Below the pieces are notes generated by a model. It saw only the letters and a list, made by a program, of their open reading frames with translations. It was not told the origin of the DNA and ran no database searches. A stretch of DNA of 64,000 nucleotides from Symbiodinium microadriaticum (lineage: Eukaryota > Sar > Dinophyceae > Suessiales > Symbiodiniaceae). Made by a program: the position numbers and the translations under genes. The stretch is taken from positions 294,668-358,667 of the forward strand of contig LSRX01000716.1 of NCBI GenBank assembly GCA_001939145.1, read 5' to 3'. Shown here piece after piece: positions 1-11,700 of the stretch; positions within the stretch are counted from its first letter, which is position 1, and each line of letters begins with the position of its first letter.

Positions 1-18
1 TACTACTAAAGCATTCCT

Positions 19-69
<51 letters not shown>

Positions 70-80
70 GCAAGCGGCGA

Positions 81-129
<49 letters not shown>

Positions 130-141
130 GGATCCACAGCA

Positions 142-191
<50 letters not shown>

Positions 192-202
192 TGATCATGG
201 AG

Positions 203-252
<50 letters not shown>

Positions 253-263
253 GTCGATCTATG

Positions 264-312
<49 letters not shown>

Positions 313-324
313 GTCGCTCAGGAA

Positions 325-373
<49 letters not shown>

Positions 374-385
374 GCTCTACACACT

Positions 386-435
<50 letters not shown>

Positions 436-446
436 GATGCTCCGTT

Positions 447-496
<50 letters not shown>

Positions 497-507
497 CTCA
501 CCCTGTG

Positions 508-558
<51 letters not shown>

Positions 559-568
559 ATCCCTGTAG

Positions 569-619
<51 letters not shown>

Positions 620-629
620 AGCGAAGCCA

Positions 630-679
<50 letters not shown>

Positions 680-690
680 CCCAGATCACG

Positions 691-739
<49 letters not shown>

Positions 740-751
740 GAGCTCTGCATA

Positions 752-801
<50 letters not shown>

Positions 802-812
802 TCTGATGCATG

Positions 813-862
<50 letters not shown>

Positions 863-873
863 GTGCACTCATA

Positions 874-923
<50 letters not shown>

Positions 924-934
924 TCTGCAGGCAT

Positions 935-984
<50 letters not shown>

Positions 985-995
985 GCAGAAACCGT

Positions 996-1045
<50 letters not shown>

Positions 1046-1056
1046 TCTTCTCTGAT

Positions 1057-1106
<50 letters not shown>

Positions 1107-1117
1107 ATTCCCGGTTG

Positions 1118-1167
<50 letters not shown>

Positions 1168-1177
1168 GCTTTTCGAG

Positions 1178-1228
<51 letters not shown>

Positions 1229-1239
1229 GTTTCGCATTG

Positions 1240-1289
<50 letters not shown>

Positions 1290-1300
1290 TTGCCAGGGGA

Positions 1301-1350
<50 letters not shown>

Positions 1351-1359
1351 TTTTATCAA

Positions 1360-1411
<52 letters not shown>

Positions 1412-1422
1412 GTTCCCTGAGA

Positions 1423-1471
<49 letters not shown>

Positions 1472-1483
1472 GTGCGGAATGAA

Positions 1484-1535
<52 letters not shown>
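1..1535. repeat. 61-bp phased array: (TAC)16+T blocks with unique 12-nt spacers
   Basis: Twenty-five 12-nt spacers begin at 8, 69, 130, 191, 252 and so on to 1472, always 61 bp apart. Between them lie 49-nt blocks of pure TAC repeat (16 units plus one T). I checked every unit and found no indel or substitution in any complete block; the last block runs a few bases long, to 1535. All 25 spacers differ and average about 51% GC. Because 61 is not a multiple of 3, the + strand reads Leu, Thr and Tyr runs in turn; this is not a coding signal. The array continues left of the window. Nothing here resembles a known cas-linked array. A natural compound satellite, an assembly or library artefact, and an engineered tag array all remain possible. 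Confidence 0.95.
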
Positions 1536-1536
<1 letters not shown>

Positions 1537-2460
1537 ACGTTACTAGTAGCTATCCCGATTAGCTAGTATGATTAATTATTTACTAGTATAGGCTACTAAT
1601 CCGGTTTTGCTGTGTCTTATGAATATTAACTATGACAATCAGTCACTGCTTTTAGCTGCTGTTATTAGTTATTTCTGTTAGTTGCTGCCATTGCTATTAG
1701 TTAATGCTTTCAGGAGTTGTTGTTGTTGGCGTTCAGCGTTGGCTAGTACAATTAGCTATTGCTACTAGCTAGTACTATTGACTATTACTGTTGGTTTTTA
1801 CCTGCAAGTATTACTGTTATTATGGCTATTGGTTGTTATGCTTTGCTGTTGCAAGTAGCTCTTAGTATTATTAGTATGGCTATTGGTTGTTCTGCTTTGT
1901 TGTTGCTAGCAGCGATTAGTATTCGCCATTACCATTAGCCTTTATTACCGAAGAATATTACCATTAATTCTTGCCATTAACTATTGCTACTACTTGTGAA
2001 TCTTTGCTACTACTGGCAACTGCTGCTCCTAGATGAATTATTGCTATTAGTTGTTCCTCTTAGTTACTGCTACTAGTGTTTATTTAGTATTTGTAGCTGT
2101 TGGTATTGGTTGTTGTTCGTAGTTTTTGTTTTTAGCTATTGGTGTTGATTATTCTTGGTGTTTGTAGCTATTGGCTAGTGCAATCTAACATTACTTTTAC
2201 CTCTTGCTGGTATCTACATGGATTACTCTTATTAACTATTGCTAGTAGCTGATACAAGTTGTTTTGGCTCTCAGGTACTTGTTTTGCTATTAGTGGCTGC
2301 TGTTGTTATTAATTATTGCTGTTTTTACTGTTAGTTTGTACTCTTAGCTATTACTGTTTACAACTGTTGTCAATAACTGTTCTTACTAGCTTGTACTAGT
2401 ACTTATTGCTACTAATGTTTGTTATAAGTTATTGCTATTAGCTTGTACTATGAGATGCTA
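1536..2460. repeat. AT-rich degenerate trinucleotide-derived region
   Basis: About 0.9 kb rich in TAG, TTA, GTT and GCTATT words, such as recurring TTGCTATTAG and TTAGCTATT variants. It looks like an old, heavily mutated TAG/TAC microsatellite. I see no coding exon or RNA gene in it. Confidence 0.6.
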
Positions 2461-2477
2461 TGTTTTGTGTGTGGTGT

Positions 2478-2740
2478 CCTTAGGGACACTCTTCAACACG
2501 TATTGCACGTAGCGTGTTGAAGAGTTGTCCCTAAAAACCAATTCCTGCAACCCACAATGCTGCACTGTCTCTAAAAAACCTAAAACAACAATTGACAAAA
2601 CAGCACTTCAGGCCCTTCAGGCCGCACTGTCCCTAAAACACCTAAACAACCAATTATGGAGTGGGTTTTTTCGCGAGCGTACAGCACGTCAGGCCCTTCG
2701 GGTGTCTAAAGTGTTGTACCTGCCAGTGTATCTTTAGTTT
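2478..2740. mobile_element. Foldback / MITE-like element
   Basis: A 20/21-nt inverted repeat (2481-2500 against 2513-2533, one extra base in the right arm, 12-nt loop) opens the element. The word CTGTCYCTAAAA then recurs near 2568 and 2629, and CAGGCCCTTC recurs near 2610 and 2691. Repeated short motifs around a strong stem-loop fit a non-autonomous DNA transposon remnant. No transposase is present. The outer boundaries are my estimate. Confidence 0.45.
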
Positions 2741-2764
2741 TTGACCTGGGCCGGTATTGAAGTT

Positions 2765-2913
2765 GAATACACGGGTATTGGATCCAATACCGGCTTGGAT
2801 CGAAGATCGAAGATTGAATATGCCCCAGAAACTTTTCCATGCATCTTCAATCTTCGATCTTCGATCCAGGCCTGTATTGGATCCAATACCCGGGTATTGG
2901 ATCCAATACCGGC
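2765..2913. repeat. Large inverted repeat with GGATCC-centred palindromes
   Basis: A perfect 22-bp stem (2797-2818 with 2846-2867) encloses a 27-nt loop. It is flanked on both sides by copies of the 18-bp palindrome GGTATTGGATCCAATACC, at 2774 and 2894, with a shortened copy near 2876. The whole block folds back on itself. It is probably a MITE or foldback element just upstream of the first gene. Confidence 0.7.
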
Positions 2914-2935
2914 AGGTCCTCTTATCAACACCAAT

Positions 2936-3165
2936 TAACGTGCCCCCCCATCTGGCACAGCACAAGTAAAACAAGTAAGCAACACAAAAGGTAGACAACC
3001 AATACCAAAGAATGTTCGCCCAATCTCCCCACTAAATAAGTAAAGCAAGTGAAGAACACAAAAAAAGGTGGGTACATGAAGGGGGGGCACCACATATTTC
3101 TTATGTCTATATTTCATATTGACATATCTTCACACATGTGAATATAGACACGTACATACTGGAAC
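2936..3165. other. Intergenic stretch before the first gene
   Basis: Short A-rich and pyrimidine-rich DNA with no recognised motif. The 5' end and trans-splice site of the downstream gene may lie here, but I cannot place them. Confidence 0.4.
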
Positions 3166-6100
3166 CCATGGCAGGCCATGCGCTCAGAAGGCCGCTCTGC
3201 CAAGGCTAGCCGCGAAGGCCGGGCAAGAAGATATTCCTGCCGAGGAAGGCAACACCCCAGCAATAGTGAAGCCAATGGCATGTGACTTGGACTTGGGTTC
3301 ATCCGGCGAGATGCCGGCACTTGCAGCACTCCACCCTTCCCCCAAGTGGGCCGAGCGGGTGAGCCAGGCAGTCCAGGAAAGGCACCCCTCCTTGTAAAGG
3401 CCTGGCAGAGGCTGATTGAAGATGCCGGCTTGAACGATTGCAGGTGCAGAAGCCGCAGCAGAGTACTCCAGTGGCTCAGTGGGAATCGTGACAAAGAACT
3501 TGCCTGAAGTAGCTGTTCCGAAGGACGGGTGCTGTGTGCATGGAAGATTTTGTTCGGGTCGTGGTCTGGACGCACAGAAGGCTTCCACTCTTCAGCACAT
3601 GAGACAGGATCGTGGTGTGGTTACGGAAGCACAATCTGTTCTGTGATGGATGCAAGGACCTGGCCGTTCCCATGCTGCCTTTCCAGAAAGAAGGCCGGTG
3701 AAGCTGGTTCGCAGCAACAGCACCCGCGCAATACGTCCATGAACATTCCTCCATTTTGCCACATACCTGCTCGCACAGGTCTGGCATGGATGTGCCACCA
3801 GGAGGACTCCGATGTGCGTGGCGGCATTCTGGCAGATGAAATGGGCATGGGCAAGACGATCCAGGTTCCCAGCCACAATGATCCAGTCTCGTGTTGCAGG
3901 GCTATCTTGCATCCCTGGAAGGCTATCAGCTTGTTGCTGGCTCGCCCCTTGAAGGGGCCGTGTCTTGTGGTGTGTCCCATGGCTGCGGTCCAGCAGTGGG
4001 TGAAAGAAATTGCCGCTGGCTGGCATGAAGAAAAAAATCATGTCGTGCGACCGGCATGAAGCTTATGATTCGAAGAGCCACTCAGGGCAAATTCACCAAG
4101 AAAGGCTGGGCCATGCCGAGTAGTACTGGGTGGTCATCAGACTCCTTGAGCGCGCGAGCTGATCATCGTGTGAAGGGGGGACCTCCCGGCTAGGAGCAAT
4201 GCGGACCCTTGTCTACCACGGATCGGAGAAGGGCAAGGTCGCCACGCAGTTCAAAAAGTGCCACTCTCCCTGGAAATCTCATGGCTTGCGGATGATTGGG
4301 GTTGGCCTTATGCCTTATGAGTCTAATGCCTGCATGTGTCAGCAATGCCTGAGCCGTGGGGGCAGCACAGGTGATGTTGTAATCACAACGTATCAGACTC
4401 TCGAGTTCCTCGGCTTCATTCTGGAAACGGGGTTCCATACAGCGCCGCGTGTAACATGACGTGTGATAATGGCAACTACCAGCTGCGTGCGACCCGGATG
4501 TGCTACAAAGTGTTCCAAAGTGCCCGGAGAAAAGATTATTGTAGTGATCTCTGACCCAGCGAAGGTCGGATTACCGTCGTGAAGCCCACAAGCATCGGGT
4601 GAAATGCGGCTCTGCTGTACTGATGCCACCGTGACCTTTTCCCAGTCGCGACGGCAGTATTCTTGCAGTGTGCCTTTTTCTTGCGGCTCTCAAAAACCTT
4701 CGTCCTGAGCCCAAAAACTAAACCTAAACCCTAAACCCTAAGGCAAGTATTGTGGCAAGCTCTTCATGCCCGAGTGCCTCGTCTGCCTTGGCTCTCACAG
4801 AGTCTGAGAGGCCGAGCGTTTCGGAGCCACCCAAGTTGGATCGCAGGAAGCTGGCCGTACATCAGCGGTACTTCTGCGGGCCCAATGCGGAGAAGACCAA
4901 GAAACAGCAGATACCTGACAGCACAAAGCGTCTGAACGTTCGTCTGCAGGGTTGCAGAGACTCCAGATGCGCGCAAAGACTTTTATATGAACTGAGGAAG
5001 ACCGCAGCCAAGAAAGCTATGCAAAGCATGGGCATTGGGAACTCTTCTTCCTCTTCTTCAAAGGAGGCTCCACCGACGATCACGAACATCTATCGTTCGG
5101 TCCACGGCGAACTTGCGGAGCACTTGTGGGCTTGTGGCCATGTGCCGTAGACATTGGTCTCCGAGGCGACTTCATGAAGCAGGCTGGGGTAGATGTCAAA
5201 GCCAAAGGCTACTGGAACGCCGCTGGCCTCGGATTGTCACAAAATCTCGCAGCCGCTTTTAACAGCTCAAGAAAGATAAGAAAGCTCCCCATGTTACCAG
5301 TGCAATCCTGCAAAAATTACTTTCTGGCTCCTATTGGGGCGGCCCAGGTCATGAAAGAGACTCGAGATAGGTTGCAGGAGCCGTGCTCTGCGCAAAGAGG
5401 CACTCCCAGAGTGAGTTTGAAGAGACTGTGAGGAGAAATCATCGTCCTCGTCCAAGGCACTGAAACTGCATCCTTGCAGTCTTTGCTGAAGCTGCATGCT
5501 GTTTCACGTGGGGTATAGTTGAGAGCGAGCCCAGATAGAAATGCCTGCATGTGAAGCCCGGTAGGCCAAGACGAGCGAGGACGGCCTCAGCCGTGAACGA
5601 CTTAACCTCCTCGACAAGAAGGATGGAGCATGTTGAGGAAGTTGACCGGCTGCTGGAGTGGACATTTTCTGCATGCCTCGAAGGAGTTGACCGACCTCTG
5701 CGCGAAGAAAGGCCCCCTCACAGTGCGTGAGCTTTTCAGTGTGCAAGCTAGGCCTGGGAATGGGAACCTAGGGGAACCTCCAAGCTTCCAGAACCCCCTT
5801 CCAGATTGTACCACAGTGATAAGGTCTTCGATAAAAAAGCTTGCATTTGGGTCTGGTAGTGACGGATGACGTGCAACAGGAGCCTTTCACCAATTTAAAA
5901 GCAAGCATGCTTGCGGAGTGTAGGCCTGGATTCCGCGGGCCGCAAGCCCGAGCTCGTGGATCGTCTCATGGACTTCGCGGTCACCGGCATGGCAGAGGCT
6001 CCTGCCAAGAAGGCCTGGAGGATGGCCGTGCCCGTGCCAAGGCTTCGCTCTGTCTCTACATATCTATCGATCGATCTATTTGTCTGCCTATCTACCTATC

Positions 6101-6189
6101 TACCTATCTATATCTATCTACCTATCTACCTATCTATCGATCTATCTATCTATGTACCTATCTATGTACCTATCTATATACTGATCTAT

Positions 6190-6224
<35 letters not shown>

Positions 6225-8108
6225 GCATACGTGCATTCATCTTCAGGGGCTGATGTGTGTCTGTGGTCTGCAGGCGACGCTGGCCATGAAGCTCATGACG
6301 TCCGTGTCCCCCAAGGTTACGCGAAGCTGTAGATATCCTAGTGGCAATGTATGCTGCGGGACCGAAGCAGCCTGAAGGCCAAAGCCCAGGCTGCGAAGCC
6401 GGGGAGCGCGCCGGGAAAGAAGCGGCACCGCGACAAAACTGTTTTCTCACGGACTTGGCATTTCCTCGTGGAGTAGCTACGACGCAGATGGACGCAGCTA
6501 GGATGTGCTCCCAAGGCCTCTGCTGCTCCGCACAAGCGCATCTGGATCGTCGAAGCCTGGATCCTGACCTCGTTGATCGGACGAGTTTGAACACTTGGCT
6601 GTGGAGTTCAAAAGAAAAATCCATGACGACTCAGGTACCAGGGAGTCTCGCATGTGAAGGCCAGTGGCAAGTGGCAGGCCATGTACAAGGCAGCTTGCAT
6701 GTGTCGCGCGTACTGAAAGCTGTGGGCTGTTTGATGCTGTGTGGAATCACGTTATGCAAGCGTCCACGGCCACATCTGTCGCGACGTGTATCACAGAACC
6801 GTACCCATACCGGCCGGTACGACTGAGACAACCAGGGCCAGCGCCTGGGCAGCTTCGCGTCGGACCGGTTGCTGACTGAAAGAGGGAAGAAGAGGGTGGG
6901 GGAAGTGGGGTGCTGCTTAATCTTCCTTGAACGGTGCCAGGAGCTGAAGGCTGCGCAGGCGGTCCGCGATGCGGCCGAAGAAGCGGATCGATCGGAGAGC
7001 AAGAAGGGAAAGGCCAAGGCTGCCAAGGCAGCCAGGCGGAGGTTTGGCAGAATTTCGCATCTATCCGAGATTCTGCCAGGGCAGTGCCGAGCCGCCTCAA
7101 AGTCGGAATGGCTTGGCTCGGACTGTGGCGCAAGGCGGGAATTGCCCTTCTTGGGCGCCGTGCTCCAGCACAAGCTGTTACTGGTGAAGTTCAGGTAAGG
7201 CAACCGCTACTGGCAGCAAGCGCAAGCATGACGAGATGGAAGGGAACAACTATGACACTCGCTCAAATTAGCGCGCCCTGCATGCTGCATGTGGGTTCAT
7301 TGTCCAGCACCTTAAGTCACCGAAGCGAATTGATCAACGCTGCTGCACTGAACTGTGACACAGTGACGTCTTGGCCAGCGGTAGTTATTCTGCGAGGGTT
7401 TGTACTATTGGTAACACAAGCGGCATTTCTCGGCCAGTCATCTACGCGGTGCATCTAAGGAAGGTTATGTAACTTGGCTGCAAGATGTGCTGAATGATCG
7501 GGAAGTGACTGCATGTCTGTTAAGTCCTGTTGGCTCCAGATAATTCCAGGAGTTGGTGTCGGCGCAGAAGTGTTGGAATAGTAAAATAGATGGGTGGGGT
7601 TAAGCTTCAGCCGGCCCTTGCTTGGAGTCGTGAGCTACCAAAGAACACCTTGTGGCCCGGTTTGTCAGGAAACCTACGAGGGTGCGCAGCTGGACCTGAG
7701 CGAGTCTCCTCTGCACGCGATTGAGTGGGCTCGAGTCGTGCTGGACGAGGCGAGGTGACCTCCTCGGGCGAGCATTGTAATTCCACCGGCCGCATCGCAG
7801 GCTCATCGCATCAAGGGCCGCACCAACAGCACGGCACTCGCGGCCTATGCACTGCAAGCGCAGAAGGGCTACAGGCACCTTGCTTCAAGCGCGGCGGGGA
7901 GGTGTGTAGCCTGCAAAGCTGCAGCGAAGTAGGTATCTATTCTCAGCAAAACGAGAGTTTGCCGGTAATCACAGCACAACGTCCCATGAGCGACCTCGCA
8001 AGCAGTATGGGACAGCGAAGATACAGGCAGTTTGGCAATATGAATAATTGGATCAATGAGAACATACTAGCATACTACCAGTCGCAGCAACTGTGGTAGG
8101 AGGAGCAG

Positions 8109-8140
<32 letters not shown>

Positions 8141-8461
8141 GCAAGGGTGAGAGCAGGAACGCGAGTAGGAGTCGGTGTAGGAGGAGTAGGAGTAGGCGTA
8201 GGAGTAGGCGTAGGAGTCGGAGTAGGAGTAGTAGTAGGAGTAGTAGGAGTAGTGAGTAGTAGGAGTAGTGGGAGTGGGAATGGGAGTGGGAGTGGGAGTG
8301 GGAGCAGGAGGAGGAGAAGTGGTAGTCGTCGTCGTCGTAGTATAGTAGTAGTAGTCGTCGTGGTGGTGGTGGTCGTCGTCGTAGTAGTAGTAGTAGGATT
8401 GGGAGTAGGAGTAGTGGTAGTGGTACTGCTACTGGTACTGGTGGTAGTGGTAGTGGTGGTA

Positions 8462-8498
<37 letters not shown>

Positions 8499-8658
8499 CA
8501 GCAGCAGCAGCAGTGGTGGTGGTGGTGGTGGTAGCAGTGGTAGTTAGCAGTGGTAGTTGTGGTAGCAGCCACAGCAGATCAGCAGCAGCAGAGGAGCAGG
8601 AGCAGTAGCAGTAGCAGTAGATCCGGAAGGGGCAGTAGTAGCCGTCGTGGCCGTAGCC

Positions 8659-8720
<62 letters not shown>

Positions 8721-11700
8721 CGTAGTAGCAGTAGCGGCACTTGCATTGTCATCTGCATCAGCATGAATACATATAATATATGTTTATATATATACATATA
8801 TATATATATATATGTATAGACATATACATACATATATATATATATATACACATGTAACATTATGTAACAGCATGAGAATCCTTAGTCGTGGTGGTAGGTA
8901 GTCTTACACGTAGACGTAGTGGTTAGTCGTAGAGGCATTCGCAGTCACGGCCTCGGTCGCGGTCGCAGTCAGCGGTAGCGCTAGAGGTTTCGGTAGCGGT
9001 AGTAGTAGCAGCAGCGGGAGTAGTAGTAGTTGTCGTCGGTGAACAGTTGGCAATTGCTGTTCGTACCACTGCCAGTGATACCAGTTGTGCCAAAATAGTT
9101 ATCAGTAGTCTCTCTCCTTCACACGGTTTTCATGGGACTCGATGCTACCGGGTTTGCAACTGTTGTTGTTGTCGTTGTTGTGGTGGTGGTGGTGGTGGTG
9201 GTTGTTGTTGTTGTTGTTGTGCGTTCGTCTCTCGCAGGTGGTGCCTGACAGGAACCCCTTTGCAAAATCGGGTTGGGGAGCTCTACTCGCTCATCCGCGC
9301 CTTGTCTCGAGCAGTGAAGCCGCAGCAAGACCTATCCTGGCAAGAAGTAGCAGTAGCAGTGGTGGTCGGTACTAGTAGTGTTTGTTGTTTTAGTTTTCGA
9401 TATTGTTGCTATCACCAGTAGTCAATAGTAGCAGCAAGAGCAGCCGGTGCAGCGCCAGCTCACTACTCCGACAGCAACGCGGCAGAAGTCATTGACTAGA
9501 ATAGTTAATTGACAAGAATGGGACGATACGATTCATTTGCTGCCTCTCGCTTGTGCAGACACCTTCTGCGAAGCCTCCACAAAAGCCTCGATCTATGCCC
9601 GAAGGCCCCGACCCTGGCTCAAGGCTTTCTTCGTGTGCGACCCTATGCCTTCTACTATTGCAAGAAGCAGGCATCTTCCGGGAGAGGAGTGCCTTCTCGA
9701 CTCATGAAGCCGTTTCTGATTCCGCCTGCAGGGGTGCAAATGCGAATGCGCCTGTTTCATGCGGGAGCGGTACTGCCCGAACTGCGGCCACGTACGATTT
9801 CTGCTTCTTGGCTGCCTGTTACGGTGAATAGCAGATGTCAAGCTCCCTCGAAGTCTCCTGGTCACTTCAAGAACTGATCCTGTTGCGGAGTTTGCGGGGC
9901 CCGTTTGACAGTTTCCGGGTTTGGGCTCCCGGCTACCTTTACTTTTGTGCCTGCTCCCTCGAATATGAGGCACTACTCCAGCTTCAAAAGAGATGTGCGC
10001 AGCTCTCAGAGACTCGGTGTGCTCCGAATTGCCCATTGGTGGCTCCTGAACTCGGCAGAGCTTGGCGAAAACGAGCAGGTCCAATCCCATCATCAAGTTC
10101 GGCTACATGGGTGCAGGTAAGACAGCCTTCGGGAAGCTCCGGCAGGATCCCTGGGCTCAGGCTTCAGGTCGGAAAGATGTCCGTGAAGCCGGGTCCCCCC
10201 CTCTACGACTTCCCTAGGCCCTTTTTTGGTCGGAGTCGGTGCAGGACATCCTGCAGCGCTGCATGCTCCGACGCACGAAGGAGGAAAGAAAGGCCATCGG
10301 AGCAAGTCTTGGGGTCCTCGCCCATAGCGTCGCAGAACCGCGAGATCTGAAGACCCTCGCAATGAACTCAAGATCGACAGTTCTGGGAGGCAGACCTCAA
10401 GCTGCCACCGATCAAGGCTCGGGACAAGGGAGCCAAGGGACCTTGCACCCGCCACTGCCTTTTTTTGCTCTGTCCCCACTTTCTCAAGCAATGCATCTCT
10501 GGAGGTCATCATTCGGAAGGACAAGCTGTCAAAGCAGGCGCGGTCTTGCCAACGCTTTGGGGCACCGGGGCAACCCGGCACGCAGTATGGCCTGCCCTCG
10601 AAGGAAATGGATTTCTACTCCAGCATCTACATGCAGCCACTTGGCCCCGAATGGTCAACATTCCTTGGAGCATCTTTGAGCACGATGACTGGCAAGGTTG
10701 TCCTATTGAATTCCTGTTGGTTCATAGTGGTTCGCTCTTTGTTCACGTGTTGTTGTCTCTTTCCATCTCGGTCTTCCCCAAGCAGACCGCCAAGCAGTAG
10801 TGGCATAGCTTGCACATGTCTACACAATTCTCGTATCCACACTTGTAGATTTGGTGTTAAGAAGTACTTCAGTCCTAGCAAGGTCTAAGGTGCAGAAGAA
10901 CCGGAAATTAATTAATGGGGTGCTCGGCTTGAAGCCCCCCCACACCTATCCCCCGCCCCAGCATTCGAGGACCCTCAACAACCCAGTCAAATGCTCGGCT
11001 CCACTTACCCCGCAAGCCCTGAGTCCTAGACTCAAATCTCGACGTGCGATGGTTCATAGTTGAGCACGGGCATCTTGGGGCTTAGTGTTGTGATAAGCTT
11101 AGACGCGTGATAAAGCGAGTAGTGAGAGGAAGAGCACTGCTGTAGTACTTGCACCGCGCAGACGCGAGCGAAAGACTGAGCAAGCAGAGCAGCGATGTAA
11201 TCAACCGTAAAGAAATGCACGAGAACAACCTTGGCCACATATATGCAATGCCTTTGATGCCATGCGCTGTAGCAGTGATAGTAGTTTGAAGTTTGAAAGC
11301 GTCACTGAACAGACTGGTCCATCGAAAGGTCGGATAAAAGTCATTCGTTGGCGCTTTGGCCATGACCATCACAGAATCTTGAGTCATCATTCTGTTACGA
11401 GCATGCCGCTGTGACCAGGTCTTGCGCAGCTCGGTTGCATTTGACGGCAGTACTGTTACTTTCTTGTACTTGGCGATTTGCCGATGAGGTCAAGTTTGAC
11501 ACCTTCGTGCACTCAGGCACCGTTTTGTACCTTTCCTGCAGTCCTGCAGTAGTCGTATCCAATGTTCGCATGACCCGTGACCAAGACCGACGGTCCGATG
11601 CGGCCTGAGGCACAACTATGCCCACATCTTCGATTTGTTGACCTCGCTGCGACGAGCGGTGGATCACCCGTACCTCATTGTGTACGGGGGTGGGCAGGCC

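Noticed and set aside
1..1535. CRISPR array
   Set aside because: Spacers are only 12 nt, the repeat is a plain trinucleotide run, there is no leader or cas gene, and the surroundings are eukaryotic. Reported as a phased satellite-like array instead.
68..1562. Long Leu/Thr/Tyr open frames as proteins
   Set aside because: They are translations of the TAC repeat in three rotating frames, with no start context or other coding signal.
8093..8860. Gly/Val/Ser-rich proteins on both strands
   Set aside because: Simple GGA, GTA, CAG and TA repeats inside a RAD16-like intron; the flanking exons join across them.
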